Shown: positions 43,944 to 52,661 of the stretch, one piece after another
Numbering within the stretch: position 1 is the stretch's first letter
Layout of the letters: the number at the start of each line of letters is the position of its first letter
Assembly: GCF_900129555.1 (NCBI RefSeq)
Contig: NZ_FQWC01000001.1
Span: forward strand, 682,001-746,000
Length of the DNA stretch: 64,000 bases
Direction of reading: 5' to 3'
Origin: Flavobacterium defluvii
Lineage (GTDB): Bacteria > Bacteroidota > Bacteroidia > Flavobacteriales > Flavobacteriaceae
Made by a program: the position numbers and the translations under genes
Notes under the pieces: model-generated
The model's input: only the letters and a program-made list of their open reading frames with translations
Databases searched by the model: none
What the model was told of the DNA's origin: nothing

Positions 43944-44963
43944 TTACTTTTTAGACTTCCAAATAAAACCATCCAATAAATAATGTGTAAACTGTGGCAC
44001 TGTTAACAAAGGAACTAACAAAATCTGCCAACTAGAAAAATCAAAATCAGTAACGCTAATATTCTCATTCCAAACAAAAAATTCCCAAAGGAATTCTTCC
44101 GAAAAGGCAATTACAAGCAGAATTCCAATATAAATAAAAATTCCTTTGTACTGTTTTAAGAAAGATAAATTTCCCAATTCTGATCGTGATTTTCCGTCTA
44201 TTTCTTTAAAATAAACCAAAGCCATATACGGAATTCCGTGCGATACGACATTCAATAAAGTAAAAATCAAATCATCATTAAAATAGACAATTCCAAAATA
44301 CCAAGACAAAGCAGTTCCCAGAATAATACTGTTTTTTGGAATATTAAAAAACTGATTCTGAATTGATTTTACAGCCGTATAAACCATGTACAAAATCAAA
44401 ATTGCAATATAAATCCAAAACAAAATCTCTAAAACAATTTGATTTTCAAACCTAAAAAATTCATTTTCTACAAACCAGTTGAACTTTCGCTTAGACGAAA
44501 AAAACCAATACAGCATCGGATATCCAGTTGAAGCATAAATTGTTAAATTATCAATGCAAACCGAGATTTTAGTCTTTGTTTCTTTTCTAGCATACAATCT
44601 CATAAAACCATATTGCTGTCTTATAAAATGAAAAACAGCCACATAAGCCAAAAACGACCAAAAAACCAAACTTCCGAAAGAGAAAAACACAATTCCTGTT
44701 ACAAAACAAATTAGCGGTAAAAGAATTAATCGTCTTTTCTGTTTTTGAAATTCATCAGCAACAAAATAAGTTTTGAATAATGTCGCATAAACATGCGCCA
44801 CGTCTATAAAAACAATCAGGAAAAGCCAAGTGTAAAAAGAATAATTCTCCTCAATTTGGGCAATATAATCCTGAAAAATGAAAATGATAGCCAAGACAAA
44901 AAATGACGGCCCAATAATAAATGCCCAATCGGTTTTGGCTTTATGAATCCACGGTTGTTCCAT
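43944..44963 (-). CDS. Polytopic membrane protein of the polyamine operon
   Basis: A 339-residue inner-membrane protein with about eight hydrophobic helices, beginning EQPWIHKAKTDWAFIIGPSFF. Conserved-looking His residues lie in or near helices: VAHVYATL, FHFIRQQYGFMRLY and VSHGIPYMALVYF, plus FTHYLLDGFIWK at the end. Spaced intramembrane His residues suggest a redox, desaturase-like or heme-binding enzyme, but I cannot place the family. It overlaps the FAD protein gene by 23 bases, which indicates translational coupling and a shared task. Confidence 0.75.
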   Translation of the reverse strand: MEQPWIHKAKTDWAFIIGPSFFVLAIIFIFQDYIAQIEENYSFYTWLFLIVFIDVAHVYATLFKTYFVADEFQKQKRRLILLPLICFVTGIVFFSFGSLVFWSFLAYVAVFHFIRQQYGFMRLYARKETKTKISVCIDNLTIYASTGYPMLYWFFSSKRKFNWFVENEFFRFENQIVLEILFWIYIAILILYMVYTAVKSIQNQFFNIPKNSIILGTALSWYFGIVYFNDDLIFTLLNVVSHGIPYMALVYFKEIDGKSRSELGNLSFLKQYKGIFIYIGILLVIAFSEEFLWEFFVWNENISVTDFDFSSWQILLVPLLTVPQFTHYLLDGFIWKSKK

Positions 44964-46569
44964 CTACAATTTCATTTACAACATTAATTCCCTGATGAAA
45001 AGCTTCTTCAAAAATCGAAATTCCTGATAAATCGCTGTGCGCGAAATAAATCTTTTTTTCAATATTCTGTTTTGCCTGCTTTTTTGCTTCACCAAAAATA
45101 AATCCTGGCGCAGGCGAAATCATTCCGTGACCTAAAAGAAAAACTTCAATGTCTTCTGTATATTCTTCAATATCTGGATGTGCGATTTTTAAATCATTCA
45201 ATACAAATTGTTTCCAGTATTCTTTATCTTTTTTATAAAGCTCTTTTCTTGTTTTCTTTAAATCGGCAGAAGAAAAACTGTAATAATATGTAATGACTTT
45301 TTTATCCTGAACCTGATTCACGGTCTGATGCTGATCGTACACATAACCCAAACCTTTTGCATCGTAAATCACATTATCCCACGAAAGTGGAAAACTAAAA
45401 TTATCAAATAAATCATTGACTGTAAACGTTGCCAAAAGCCAAGGCGTATAATGAAAATCTTTGGTAAATACTTTTCGATTTTTAATCAAATATTGATTTA
45501 CAAATTGTGGAGAAGCCATTATCAATTTGTCTGCAATAATTTCGACAGAAGTTTTATTGACATCATCAAAAGCTTTTGCGATTACTTTATTCCCTTCTGT
45601 TTTGACTTCGTAAACCAAATGATTTTTCAGCGTTTTATCTTTGGAATATTTTTTCAAATGATTGGCTAATTGAGAATTTCCTTCTGCCCAAGTTAAAACG
45701 CTATCATGTTTTTCGGGTGTGCAATCTTGCTTTCTTCCTGCAAAATAATGAATTCCAGCCCAAGCCGAAACGTATTCGATTCCTAAACCAAAATCGTCTT
45801 TACAGCAATAATCGATATAATTGTACAAAGGTTCTGAAGTAAAATGATTTTCTTGAAACCATTTTTTCATGGTGATTTTATCTAAAGCTCTCGTTTTTTC
45901 ATCTGACGAAGAAAGATAAAGCGGAATATCAAACAAATATTTCTGATCTTGTCCTTTTCCGGTTCTGAAAACATCCATTTGCTTGAAAAATTTTTCAAAC
46001 TCCAAATCATCAGCAACCGAATTTCCTTCTTTTGGAACGACGCCTTCCTGCCAATTATTTTTGTAAAACAAACGTTCGTCTGGCGCAAAAGTCAATTGCA
46101 ATTCGTCAAAAATCGGAAAGCCTTTTGTATCGTAACCCAAAATGATTTTTTCTTCTTCTAGAAAACGAAGCAATTCTTTGTCTTGAAAATTTGGCAAAGG
46201 CAAATAATGCGCGCCTAAAGGATATTTAGAATATTTATTTTCTCCGTTAGAAGAATTTCCGCCCAAATGATTTTCTAATTCTACCATTAAAAAATCTGAA
46301 ATTCCTTTTTTATGAAACTGACGCGCCGCGCTTAAACCAGAAATTCCTCCGCCGACAATCAAATACGGAATTTCGATTTTTTTTGTTGGTTTAGGAAAAT
46401 CTTTTATCCATAAACGATGTCCGAGCAAATGTTTGGTTCCTGATAAACGAATCATGATAACCGCAATTTTATCCGAACAAAACTGCAGAAACGGAACCGC
46501 AATTAAAGCCGCACCAACTATTTTTAAGAAACTTCTTCTAGATTTATTGCAGTTTTCCCCACTCTTCAT
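44941..46569 (-). CDS. Tat-exported FAD-dependent amine-oxidase-like protein
   Basis: A 542-residue flavoprotein. The N-terminus has a twin-arginine signal (KSRRSFLKIVGAALIAVPFLQFC) whose Cys may be lipidated. An FAD-binding Rossmann fold follows: YLIVGGGISGLSAARQF near residue 70 and MVELENHLGGNSSNG. The C-terminal part has HSDLSGISIFEEAFHQG, the second FAD motif of amine-oxidase-type enzymes. The periplasmic location would allow oxidation of an exported amine. Context with speD and a spermidine synthase makes a polyamine substrate attractive, though unproven. ATG 46569 is preferred over TTG 46572. It overlaps the spermidine synthase gene by 26 bases. Confidence 0.85.
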   Translation of the reverse strand: MKSGENCNKSRRSFLKIVGAALIAVPFLQFCSDKIAVIMIRLSGTKHLLGHRLWIKDFPKPTKKIEIPYLIVGGGISGLSAARQFHKKGISDFLMVELENHLGGNSSNGENKYSKYPLGAHYLPLPNFQDKELLRFLEEEKIILGYDTKGFPIFDELQLTFAPDERLFYKNNWQEGVVPKEGNSVADDLEFEKFFKQMDVFRTGKGQDQKYLFDIPLYLSSSDEKTRALDKITMKKWFQENHFTSEPLYNYIDYCCKDDFGLGIEYVSAWAGIHYFAGRKQDCTPEKHDSVLTWAEGNSQLANHLKKYSKDKTLKNHLVYEVKTEGNKVIAKAFDDVNKTSVEIIADKLIMASPQFVNQYLIKNRKVFTKDFHYTPWLLATFTVNDLFDNFSFPLSWDNVIYDAKGLGYVYDQHQTVNQVQDKKVITYYYSFSSADLKKTRKELYKKDKEYWKQFVLNDLKIAHPDIEEYTEDIEVFLLGHGMISPAPGFIFGEAKKQAKQNIEKKIYFAHSDLSGISIFEEAFHQGINVVNEIVDGTTVDS

Positions 46570-48064
46570 CAAAATAGCGTACTAAAATTTGGTTATCTAA
46601 ACGATTGATTTCAATTTGGTTTGAAATCATATCATTCGTAAAATAATTGAAACGGTCAAATTGATAATTGTAAAATTTCAATCCCTTGGTTTTTCGGTTT
46701 ACGGTATTAAAAGTAGTTCCGAAACCATTTATCGCAATCGTGTAACCCCATTCTCCAAACGACGGAACATAAGCGTGATAGGCATCAACTTGAGGAAAAA
46801 CCTGCATTACCGTTTTATTGATACACCAGAAAGATTTCGGCGCAAAATAAGGCGAAGTTGTTTGTATAACAACTGCTGCATCAGGTTTTAAAATGGTTTT
46901 TATGGTTTGATAAAAATTTAGCGAATACAATTTCCCTAAACTATAATTGGATGGATCCGGAAAATCGATTATGGCAACATCGAATTTTTCTTTGCAACTT
47001 TTTGCCCAGATATAAGCATCTGTATTGATTACGGTAACTTTAGTATTGTTCAATGAATTTTGATTGAAATTGGTTAAAACCGTGTTGGTCTTGAACAACT
47101 TCGTCATTCCTTCGTCTAAATCAACCAAAGTTACTTTTTCTATATCTTTATATTTTAAGATTTCGCGAACCGCTAAACCATCACCTCCACCTAGAACCAA
47201 AACGTTCTTGACGCTTTTTGCCATAGACATTACGGGATGCACCAAAGCCTCGTGATAACGATATTCGTCTGCAGAACTGAATTGTAGGTTGTTATTCAAA
47301 TAAAGCCTGTAATCGCTCTTATTATGCGTTAAAACAATGCGCTGATACGGTGTTGAATTCGTATAAATGATGTTTTCTCCATATAATTTCCCTTCTGAAT
47401 GAGCGAGGATATCATTCGAAAAAATAAAAACGACCAATAACAATACAAAAGAAAAAATCGCTTTTGCTCTTAATAAAGAAGGTTTTCTTAATTCTCTTTT
47501 TAATAAAAAGCATAAAGCAATCGCAATACTCACATTTATCATTCCGAAGAAAAGAGAAGTTCCCATAATTCCCAATTTCGGGACTAAAACCAAGGGAAAT
47601 AATATAGAAGCTAAAAGCGCTCCGATGTAATCAAATGTAAAAACATTCGAAACCAGATCTTTAAACTCAACTCTATCTTTTAAAATATTCATTAAAAGCG
47701 GAATCTCCAATCCAACCAAAAATCCGGTTACAAAAACAAATAAGTATAAAATGAGTTGAAACGAACCTACACTTTCAAACAGCAGAAACAAAACTACCGA
47801 ACTCAAACCTCCGATGAGTCCAACTAAGATTTCGATTTCTACAAAAGTGTTGAGCAGATTTTTATGAAAAAACTTTGAAAAAAATGAGCCTATACCCATT
47901 GAAAATAGGTATACGCCAATTATAAATGAAAATTGTTTTACCGAATCGCCTAATAAATAACTTGCCAAAGTTCCCGCAACCAACTCATAAATAAGTCCGC
48001 AGGTGGCAATTATAAATACGGCAAAGAGTAAAAGAAATTCAAACCTAAGAAACTTTTTACCCAT
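46544..48064 (-). CDS. Membrane-embedded spermidine synthase-like protein
   Basis: A 506-residue protein. About seven transmembrane helices occupy residues 1-215, then a spermidine-synthase domain: VLVLGGGDGLAVREIL near 290 (SAM-type nucleotide loop), VDLDEGM and the aminopropyl-transfer motif IDFPDPSNYSLGKLYSLNFY near 370. It would move an aminopropyl group from decarboxylated SAM, which the SpeD of this operon can supply, to an amine. Membrane attachment is unusual relative to soluble SpeE but known in bacteria. It overlaps the DUF350 gene by 8 bases. Whether the acceptor is putrescine or a membrane-linked amine is open. Confidence 0.85.
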   Translation of the reverse strand: MGKKFLRFEFLLLFAVFIIATCGLIYELVAGTLASYLLGDSVKQFSFIIGVYLFSMGIGSFFSKFFHKNLLNTFVEIEILVGLIGGLSSVVLFLLFESVGSFQLILYLFVFVTGFLVGLEIPLLMNILKDRVEFKDLVSNVFTFDYIGALLASILFPLVLVPKLGIMGTSLFFGMINVSIAIALCFLLKRELRKPSLLRAKAIFSFVLLLVVFIFSNDILAHSEGKLYGENIIYTNSTPYQRIVLTHNKSDYRLYLNNNLQFSSADEYRYHEALVHPVMSMAKSVKNVLVLGGGDGLAVREILKYKDIEKVTLVDLDEGMTKLFKTNTVLTNFNQNSLNNTKVTVINTDAYIWAKSCKEKFDVAIIDFPDPSNYSLGKLYSLNFYQTIKTILKPDAAVVIQTTSPYFAPKSFWCINKTVMQVFPQVDAYHAYVPSFGEWGYTIAINGFGTTFNTVNRKTKGLKFYNYQFDRFNYFTNDMISNQIEINRLDNQILVRYFDEEWGKLQ

Positions 48065-48272
48065 GAATTGCGGCGCTTACTATCATCGAAATTCCGATGA
48101 TAAATGCTGCTAAAACAATAGCGACAGCAACATTATTTTTTTCTACAACTTCTTTCCATGTATTTTCCGGCGTAAGTTTTTCGATAATAAAATAGCCTAT
48201 TAATAAAATTACAATTCCTAAAAGAGAATAAATAATCGAATTTACTATTGGCTGAGCGTGAATTAATTCCAT
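48057..48272 (-). CDS. DUF350 membrane protein
   Basis: A 71-residue protein with two hydrophobic helices (IIYSLLGIVILLIGYFIIEKL and NVAVAIVLAAFIIGISMIVSAAI), matching one unit of DUF350 (Escherichia coli YjfL family). The ATG at 48272 is preferred; longer upstream reading would run into the neighbouring small gene. In E. coli yjfL lies near yjfC, which resembles glutathionylspermidine synthase, so a tie between DUF350 and polyamine chemistry has precedent by neighbourhood. Function unknown. Confidence 0.85.
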   Translation of the reverse strand: MELIHAQPIVNSIIYSLLGIVILLIGYFIIEKLTPENTWKEVVEKNNVAVAIVLAAFIIGISMIVSAAIHG

Positions 48273-48285
48273 ACAGATTGATTTT

Positions 48286-48465
48286 TTATTTGTGATAAAA
48301 ACGGTTATAAGATGTTCGGCTTCCTGCCGTGCTATATTTTTCGGTTCTTTCGCAATCGCAGATTCGGTTTCCTGCAAGAGCAAAGTACATATAAACTCCA
48401 AAGCAAAAGAAACCTATTGCCAATGAGGCCCAGTTCTTACTAAAGAAATTAGAAATTTTATTCAT
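48286..48465 (-). CDS. Small single-helix membrane protein
   Basis: A 59-residue protein with one hydrophobic helix (ASLAIGFFCFGVYMYFAL) followed by a Cys pair (NRICDCE) and a basic tail ending RFYHK. The ATG at 48465 overlaps the stop region of the DUF4178 gene by 8 bases and the stop is 13 bases before the DUF350 start, so it fits tightly into the operon and is probably real. No family is recognised. Confidence 0.65.
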   Translation of the reverse strand: MNKISNFFSKNWASLAIGFFCFGVYMYFALAGNRICDCERTEKYSTAGSRTSYNRFYHK

Positions 48466-49690
48466 AATCGTAAGTTGAATAGGAACTATCTGCCCATCTA
48501 TTTTTTTCAAATTGATTTTTAAAGAATCGTATGATAAAGTAAATCACAACCATCCCGATAATAACGAGCCAAACGTTTCGGCTTGAAGGTTCATTCCAAA
48601 TCACATTGACACGCATAGCATTGTTTTTAATGTCTTCAGGCGCTTTCATAGGCGTAATTATAAGATGGTATTTTCCTGGTTTTACGCCGCAGATATTAAA
48701 TTTTTCAGAACTGCTTCCTTCTCTCCAATATTCTCCATCGGTGTATCCCGAATAATATTCAATGTCTTTATTGGCATAAATTTCATCATTGGTATCTTCG
48801 TTAATCAGTGCAATATTTAAGTTGGCCCAAGAATTATCAACATCTGTAGAAACCGAAATTGTCATGGGAGCCGAAGCGCCTTTAAGCTCAAAAGCGGGAC
48901 TGGTAATTTCTTTATTATCGAATTTACTAAATTGTATGGTTTGAGAGAAAACCGTTTGTTTAAATTGATCTCTATAGATGTACCAGTTTGCCGTTATAAT
49001 CAGCAAAGCAAAAAGACAGAAAATAATAGCCGTGTTTTTAAGATCAAAAAGAGAAGGCTGAATCATTCCTGTTCCAGACAGATACGGTAACTTTATTCCT
49101 GGAAATGCTTTTCTCATTTTTCTTTTATTGAGATATTCGCCGTGAAAAGCAGTCTGAACATTATTCATTTTTTCTACCGAAACAATATATGGCGGATTTA
49201 TAAATTCAGCCAAATGTATTTTTTTGTTTGGAAGCTTAAAATCAAAAAAACCCTTTGCATCAATTATTTCAGCATCCGAATGTTCAAATAAATCATAATG
49301 CTGACCATCATAATCGAGTACTTCAACTCCTTTTTTTAGATCGTCAATCTTTTCCATTTCGGTAAGCGTCATCCAATGTCCGTTTGAAACAGATAGATAT
49401 AGAAACTCTTTTGCTTCATTTTGCAAAATAAATTCTGTCCATCTATAATCAGGATGTACTTTTTTTCTCAAAATACCCGTCACTTTGTATTCGCTTCCTT
49501 TTAAGAAGCCTGTTTCGCCAATAACTAGTGGATACGTTTCTATTTCTGCTTTATATTTTGATTTTCTGCGAAATTTTCCATCGTCATCGACTTCATAAAG
49601 GCTTCGACATATAGGGCAAACAAAATTTACTACTTCAAAACCAACTTCTAATTCGGTTTCTACATTACAATCGTAACAAGGAATCTTCAT
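48458..49690 (-). CDS. DUF4178 protein with zinc ribbon and two membrane helices
   Basis: A 410-residue protein. The N-terminus has a zinc ribbon (Cys5, Cys8, Cys25, Cys28 in CYDC and CPIC). DUF4178 follows (FLKGSEYKVTGILRKKV, WTEFILQNEAKEFLYLS). Hydrophobic helices lie near 225-240 (IIFCLFALLIITANWYIY) and near the C-terminus (VWLVIIGMVVIYFIIRF), with a periplasmic-looking beta domain between them. It begins three bases after speD ends. DUF4178 recurs beside DUF350 and polyamine genes in bacteria. Its biochemical role is not known to me. Confidence 0.85.
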   Translation of the reverse strand: MKIPCYDCNVETELEVGFEVVNFVCPICRSLYEVDDDGKFRRKSKYKAEIETYPLVIGETGFLKGSEYKVTGILRKKVHPDYRWTEFILQNEAKEFLYLSVSNGHWMTLTEMEKIDDLKKGVEVLDYDGQHYDLFEHSDAEIIDAKGFFDFKLPNKKIHLAEFINPPYIVSVEKMNNVQTAFHGEYLNKRKMRKAFPGIKLPYLSGTGMIQPSLFDLKNTAIIFCLFALLIITANWYIYRDQFKQTVFSQTIQFSKFDNKEITSPAFELKGASAPMTISVSTDVDNSWANLNIALINEDTNDEIYANKDIEYYSGYTDGEYWREGSSSEKFNICGVKPGKYHLIITPMKAPEDIKNNAMRVNVIWNEPSSRNVWLVIIGMVVIYFIIRFFKNQFEKNRWADSSYSTYDYE

Positions 49691-49693
49691 ATC

Positions 49694-50056
49694 TTATCGG
49701 TTAATCTCAAAATCTTTAATAATTTCTGCTTCAAAATAAGCCACATAATCTGTCATTACAGCTCGTACTTTTTGCGAATTATCCTGAAGATAATTACACA
49801 AATAAACATCTAAAGTAAGCTGATTGTATTCTGGCCAAGTATGTATACAAATATGAGATTCTTTGAGACAGTACGAAATCGTGAAACTATCATTTTCAAA
49901 ATCATGCACGACTGCGCCAACCTTCTCAAGTTCATATTTTTCTAAAATGGAATTGGTAACCGTAACAAAACTTTTGCTGTCTGTAAGCTTCTCTGTTTTG
50001 TCGACATGTAAAGTAACCAGTTTATGCAATCCTGGCGAATAAGGAGGTAGATCCAT
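49694..50056 (-). CDS. speD: S-adenosylmethionine decarboxylase proenzyme
   Basis: A 120-residue small prokaryotic AdoMetDC. The proenzyme cleaves itself at Glu66-Ser67 (KESHICIHTWPEY) to form the pyruvoyl group. His72 and Cys87 (DVYLCNY) match the processing and catalytic residues of the family. It produces decarboxylated SAM, the aminopropyl donor for the spermidine synthase three genes downstream. ATG 50056 is preferred over a TTG at 50059. It is the first gene of the operon. Confidence 0.94.
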   Translation of the reverse strand: MDLPPYSPGLHKLVTLHVDKTEKLTDSKSFVTVTNSILEKYELEKVGAVVHDFENDSFTISYCLKESHICIHTWPEYNQLTLDVYLCNYLQDNSQKVRAVMTDYVAYFEAEIIKDFEINR

Positions 50057-50080
50057 CAATTATTTGTATTACACAGGAGT

Positions 50081-50106
50081 CAAATATATAATATTTTCTG
50101 TAACAA
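50081..50106 (-). promoter_or_regulatory. Promoter of the speD operon
   Basis: On the minus strand TTG (50106-50104) and TATATTTG (50088-50081) are 15 bases apart, slightly short of the usual 17-23. The -7 element itself is a full match and lies 25 bases before ATG 50056. Confidence 0.45.
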
Positions 50107-50151
50107 AATAATGTGGAAAACCGTATTTTGGATATACTTTTTTTGAACAAA

Positions 50152-50189
50152 AAAACCCAAACCTTCAAAATACAGCAGGTTTGGGTTTT
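50152..50189 (-). terminator. Terminator of the serine tRNA gene
   Basis: A perfect 13-bp stem (50152-50164, 50177-50189; AAAACCCAAACCT and its complement). On the minus strand it lies directly downstream of the tRNA and is followed by seven T. Confidence 0.8.
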
Positions 50190-50194
50190 CTTAG

Positions 50195-50281
50195 CAGAAA
50201 GGAAGGGATTCGAACCCTCGATACAGTTACCCATATACTAGCTTTCCAGGCTAGCTCCTTAAACCACTCGGACACCTTTCT
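50195..50281 (-). tRNA. tRNA-Ser (GGA)
   Basis: An 87-base tRNA on the minus strand. Acceptor arms AGAAAGG/CCTTTCT pair fully, with a G discriminator. The D-arm TCCGAGTGGTTTAAGGA, anticodon stem CTAGC/GCTAG around loop CTGGAAA (anticodon GGA), a long variable arm and the T-arm GAGGGTTCGAATCCCTT are all visible. The long variable arm and G discriminator are those of serine tRNAs. CCA is not encoded. Confidence 0.95.
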
Positions 50282-50339
50282 TTATTGGTTTGCAAAGAAC
50301 ACAAAAAAATCTGAGTTACGAAAACAAAATTTAAGTTTA

Positions 50340-51209
50340 CTAAATGCTTTTTCGAAATTCTTCCATAAATAATTTTACTGCTTTCTTTTGATATCCACCA
50401 ATTGTAAGCATAAAAGATTCTCTTTTGGTTGCAACTCCAGTAATTTGTATCGCCTTAAGCTTATCCCAGCCTTTTAAAGCTTTTTCAGCCACGATTGTCG
50501 CCCAGTCACTGTTCTCTACCATTTGCAATAAAGCGTGTATAGAATGCAGTTCTATTGAGATTTTAGGTTTCATGTTGAATTTTTGAAATAACTCTTCGAC
50601 AAATTCTCTCGAATTTGATCCTTTTCCGGGCAATACTAATGGAATTTCTTCTATTTTTTTGAAAGCTATTTTATCTAAAGCTGCTAAAGTGTGTGTTCCC
50701 GAAACTGCCAAAACCATGTGAGAAGTAAACAAAGGAACTTTCTGAATGGGTAGTTCAATTTCATGAGACGAAATAACCAAAACCACATCTAATTGGTTGT
50801 CAAGTAGTTTCTGTTCTAATGTTTCAGTAGTTCCATATTCAACAACAATTTTCAAATTTTGATATTTTTTAGCAAATGCATTTACGACAGGAAGAATAAG
50901 TAAACCAAAAATATAGGTAACACCAATTCGAAGTTCACCGCCAATCATTTCGTTTAAATCTTCTATTGCCTGTTTTCCGTTTTCGACATTTTCAACCACT
51001 TTTTTGGCGTGAATTAAAAAAACCGATCCTGCTTCTGTAAGCTGGACTTTTTTCCCAATTCGCTTAAATAAAGGCAGACCAAGTTCTTCTTCCAGTTTTT
51101 TTATTTGTTGCGAAAGCCCGGATTGCGTTACAAAACAGAGTTCTGCAGCTTTTGTAAAATGAAGAACCTCAGCCGTTTTAATAAAATATTCAAGTTGATA
51201 AATTTCCAT
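50340..51209 (-). CDS. LysR-family transcriptional regulator
   Basis: A 289-residue regulator. The N-terminal winged helix-turn-helix is typical (QLEYFIKTAEVLHFTKAAEL and SGLSQQIKKLEEELG, residues 5-45), followed by a linker helix and a periplasmic-binding-like effector domain (about 90-289, starting GELRIGVTYIFG). It is divergently arranged with an MFS exporter gene, a common LysR layout, so it probably controls that gene. An AT-rich dyad lies between them. The effector is unknown. Confidence 0.93.
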   Translation of the reverse strand: MEIYQLEYFIKTAEVLHFTKAAELCFVTQSGLSQQIKKLEEELGLPLFKRIGKKVQLTEAGSVFLIHAKKVVENVENGKQAIEDLNEMIGGELRIGVTYIFGLLILPVVNAFAKKYQNLKIVVEYGTTETLEQKLLDNQLDVVLVISSHEIELPIQKVPLFTSHMVLAVSGTHTLAALDKIAFKKIEEIPLVLPGKGSNSREFVEELFQKFNMKPKISIELHSIHALLQMVENSDWATIVAEKALKGWDKLKAIQITGVATKRESFMLTIGGYQKKAVKLFMEEFRKSI

Positions 51210-51230
51210 ATTGATAAGTTTTAATACTCA

Positions 51231-51248
51231 TAATAAGTAAAATTATTA
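51231..51248. promoter_or_regulatory. Possible LysR operator
   Basis: TAATAA-N6-TTATTA is a perfect dyad in the divergent gap, 22 bases from the LysR start and containing the T-N11-A pattern usual for LysR sites. In such AT-rich DNA it could be chance. Confidence 0.35.
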
Positions 51249-51299
51249 ATTTTTCTAATGAAATCATAATTCCGATCTTTGTATCAAATATTTAAGATC

Positions 51300-52544
51300 A
51301 TGTTTAAAGCCTTAAAATCTAAAAATTTCAAATTATTCTTTTACGGACAATCTGTTTCTGTTATTGGTACCTGGATGCAGAAAACCGCTGTAAGCTGGAT
51401 GGTTTACAGTATAACGGGATCTGTATTTTTATTAGGTCTGGCAACTTTTTTAAGTATGATTCCTTCTTTATTTCTGGCTCCTTTGGCCGGAAGCATTATT
51501 GGTCGATACGACAGACACAAAACAATGCTCGTTTTACAATCAGCTGCAATGATACAGGCGGGAGCATTGGCTGTTTTAATTTATTTCAAGATTTATAATA
51601 TCAATTTTATTCTGGCATTGAGTCTTATTCAGGGAATTATAAATGCTTTTGATATGACCTGTAGACAAACCATGATGATTGATATTGTCGATGATAAAAA
51701 GGATTTACCAAATGCGGTTGCACTTAACTCAACTTTAAACAATTTTGCCAGAATCGCCGGTCCTGCTCTTGCCGGAATTATTCTGCATACTTATGGTGAA
51801 GATTTCTGTTTTATGGGAAACTTTTTCAGCTACATCCCTGTCTTGATTTCTTTATTAATGATGAAAATTACGCCTCATGTTAAAACAGAGAATAAACTTA
51901 ATATGCTGGATGATCTTATAGAAGGTCTTGATTATGTAAAAAAAGAAACCGAAATGGCAAGAATGCTCTTAATGTTAACCTGCAGCAGTATATTCGTTAT
52001 TTCATTTAATACTTTAATGCCGGTTTTTGCCAAAGATATCTTTAGCGGAAACGCAGAAACTTTCAGCTGGTTTGAAAGTGCCGCCGGAATTGGTTCTGTT
52101 TTGTCTGCAGTTTATTTAGCCAATTTAAAATCGGCTGAAAATATGGGAAAATTAATGATTGCTGCCAGTCTTTTATTAGGTTTCAGCATCATAATTTTGG
52201 CTGTTTCCAGCAGCATTACAATTGCCCTAATCTGCATGACTCTGAGCGGCATTGGAATGATGGGACAAACTTCATCCATAAACATTTATATTCAAACGCA
52301 TAGCATTGTTAGTATGCGTTCAAGAAGCATCAGCTATTATATGATGGCGTATCAGGGAATGATTCCTGTGGGAAGTTTGATTATCGGCTATGTTTCTCAT
52401 TCGCTTGGCGTAAGAACGACAGTGGCTATTCAGGGAATTATTTGTATTCTTTCTGTTCTTGTATATGTCTATTATAAAAAACATAAAACGACAGAAGAAG
52501 ACTTGGAAACTTGCCCAGTTCCGTATCGAAATTCTAAAAATTAA
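51300..52544 (+). CDS. MFS transporter (EntS/MFS_3-like exporter)
   Basis: A 414-residue inner-membrane transporter with about 12 helices. The start FKALKSKNFKLFFYGQSVSVIGTWMQKTAVSWMVY and the following loop IIGRYDRHKTMLVLQ are typical of the MFS_3 subfamily, related to enterobactin exporter EntS. It is probably a drug or metabolite exporter driven by protons. ATG 51300 is preferred over TTG 51279. It is divergent from a LysR gene that may regulate it. Confidence 0.92.
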   Translation: MFKALKSKNFKLFFYGQSVSVIGTWMQKTAVSWMVYSITGSVFLLGLATFLSMIPSLFLAPLAGSIIGRYDRHKTMLVLQSAAMIQAGALAVLIYFKIYNINFILALSLIQGIINAFDMTCRQTMMIDIVDDKKDLPNAVALNSTLNNFARIAGPALAGIILHTYGEDFCFMGNFFSYIPVLISLLMMKITPHVKTENKLNMLDDLIEGLDYVKKETEMARMLLMLTCSSIFVISFNTLMPVFAKDIFSGNAETFSWFESAAGIGSVLSAVYLANLKSAENMGKLMIAASLLLGFSIIILAVSSSITIALICMTLSGIGMMGQTSSINIYIQTHSIVSMRSRSISYYMMAYQGMIPVGSLIIGYVSHSLGVRTTVAIQGIICILSVLVYVYYKKHKTTEEDLETCPVPYRNSKN

Positions 52545-52578
52545 ATTCTAAATTCCAAAATGACAACTAAACGTGTTC

Positions 52579-52611
52579 AACTTTGTCAAAGTTTAAAACT
52601 TTGACAAAGTT
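52579..52611. repeat. Hairpin repeat (CTTTGTCAAAGTTT type), likely terminator
   Basis: Perfect 16-base arms AACTTTGTCAAAGTTT (52579-52594) and complement (52596-52611) with a one-base gap lie between the convergent MFS and asparaginase genes. The same core occurs at 55892-55924, so it is a dispersed element. Confidence 0.75.
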
Positions 52612-52661
52612 CTTTACGGCAAAGCATTGGAATTTGGGATTTAAAATATTAGAACTTAAAT

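Noticed and set aside
50022..50234. 70-codon minus-strand frame across the start of speD and the tRNA region
   Set aside because: It runs through the tRNA-Ser gene and its terminator, so it is not a gene.
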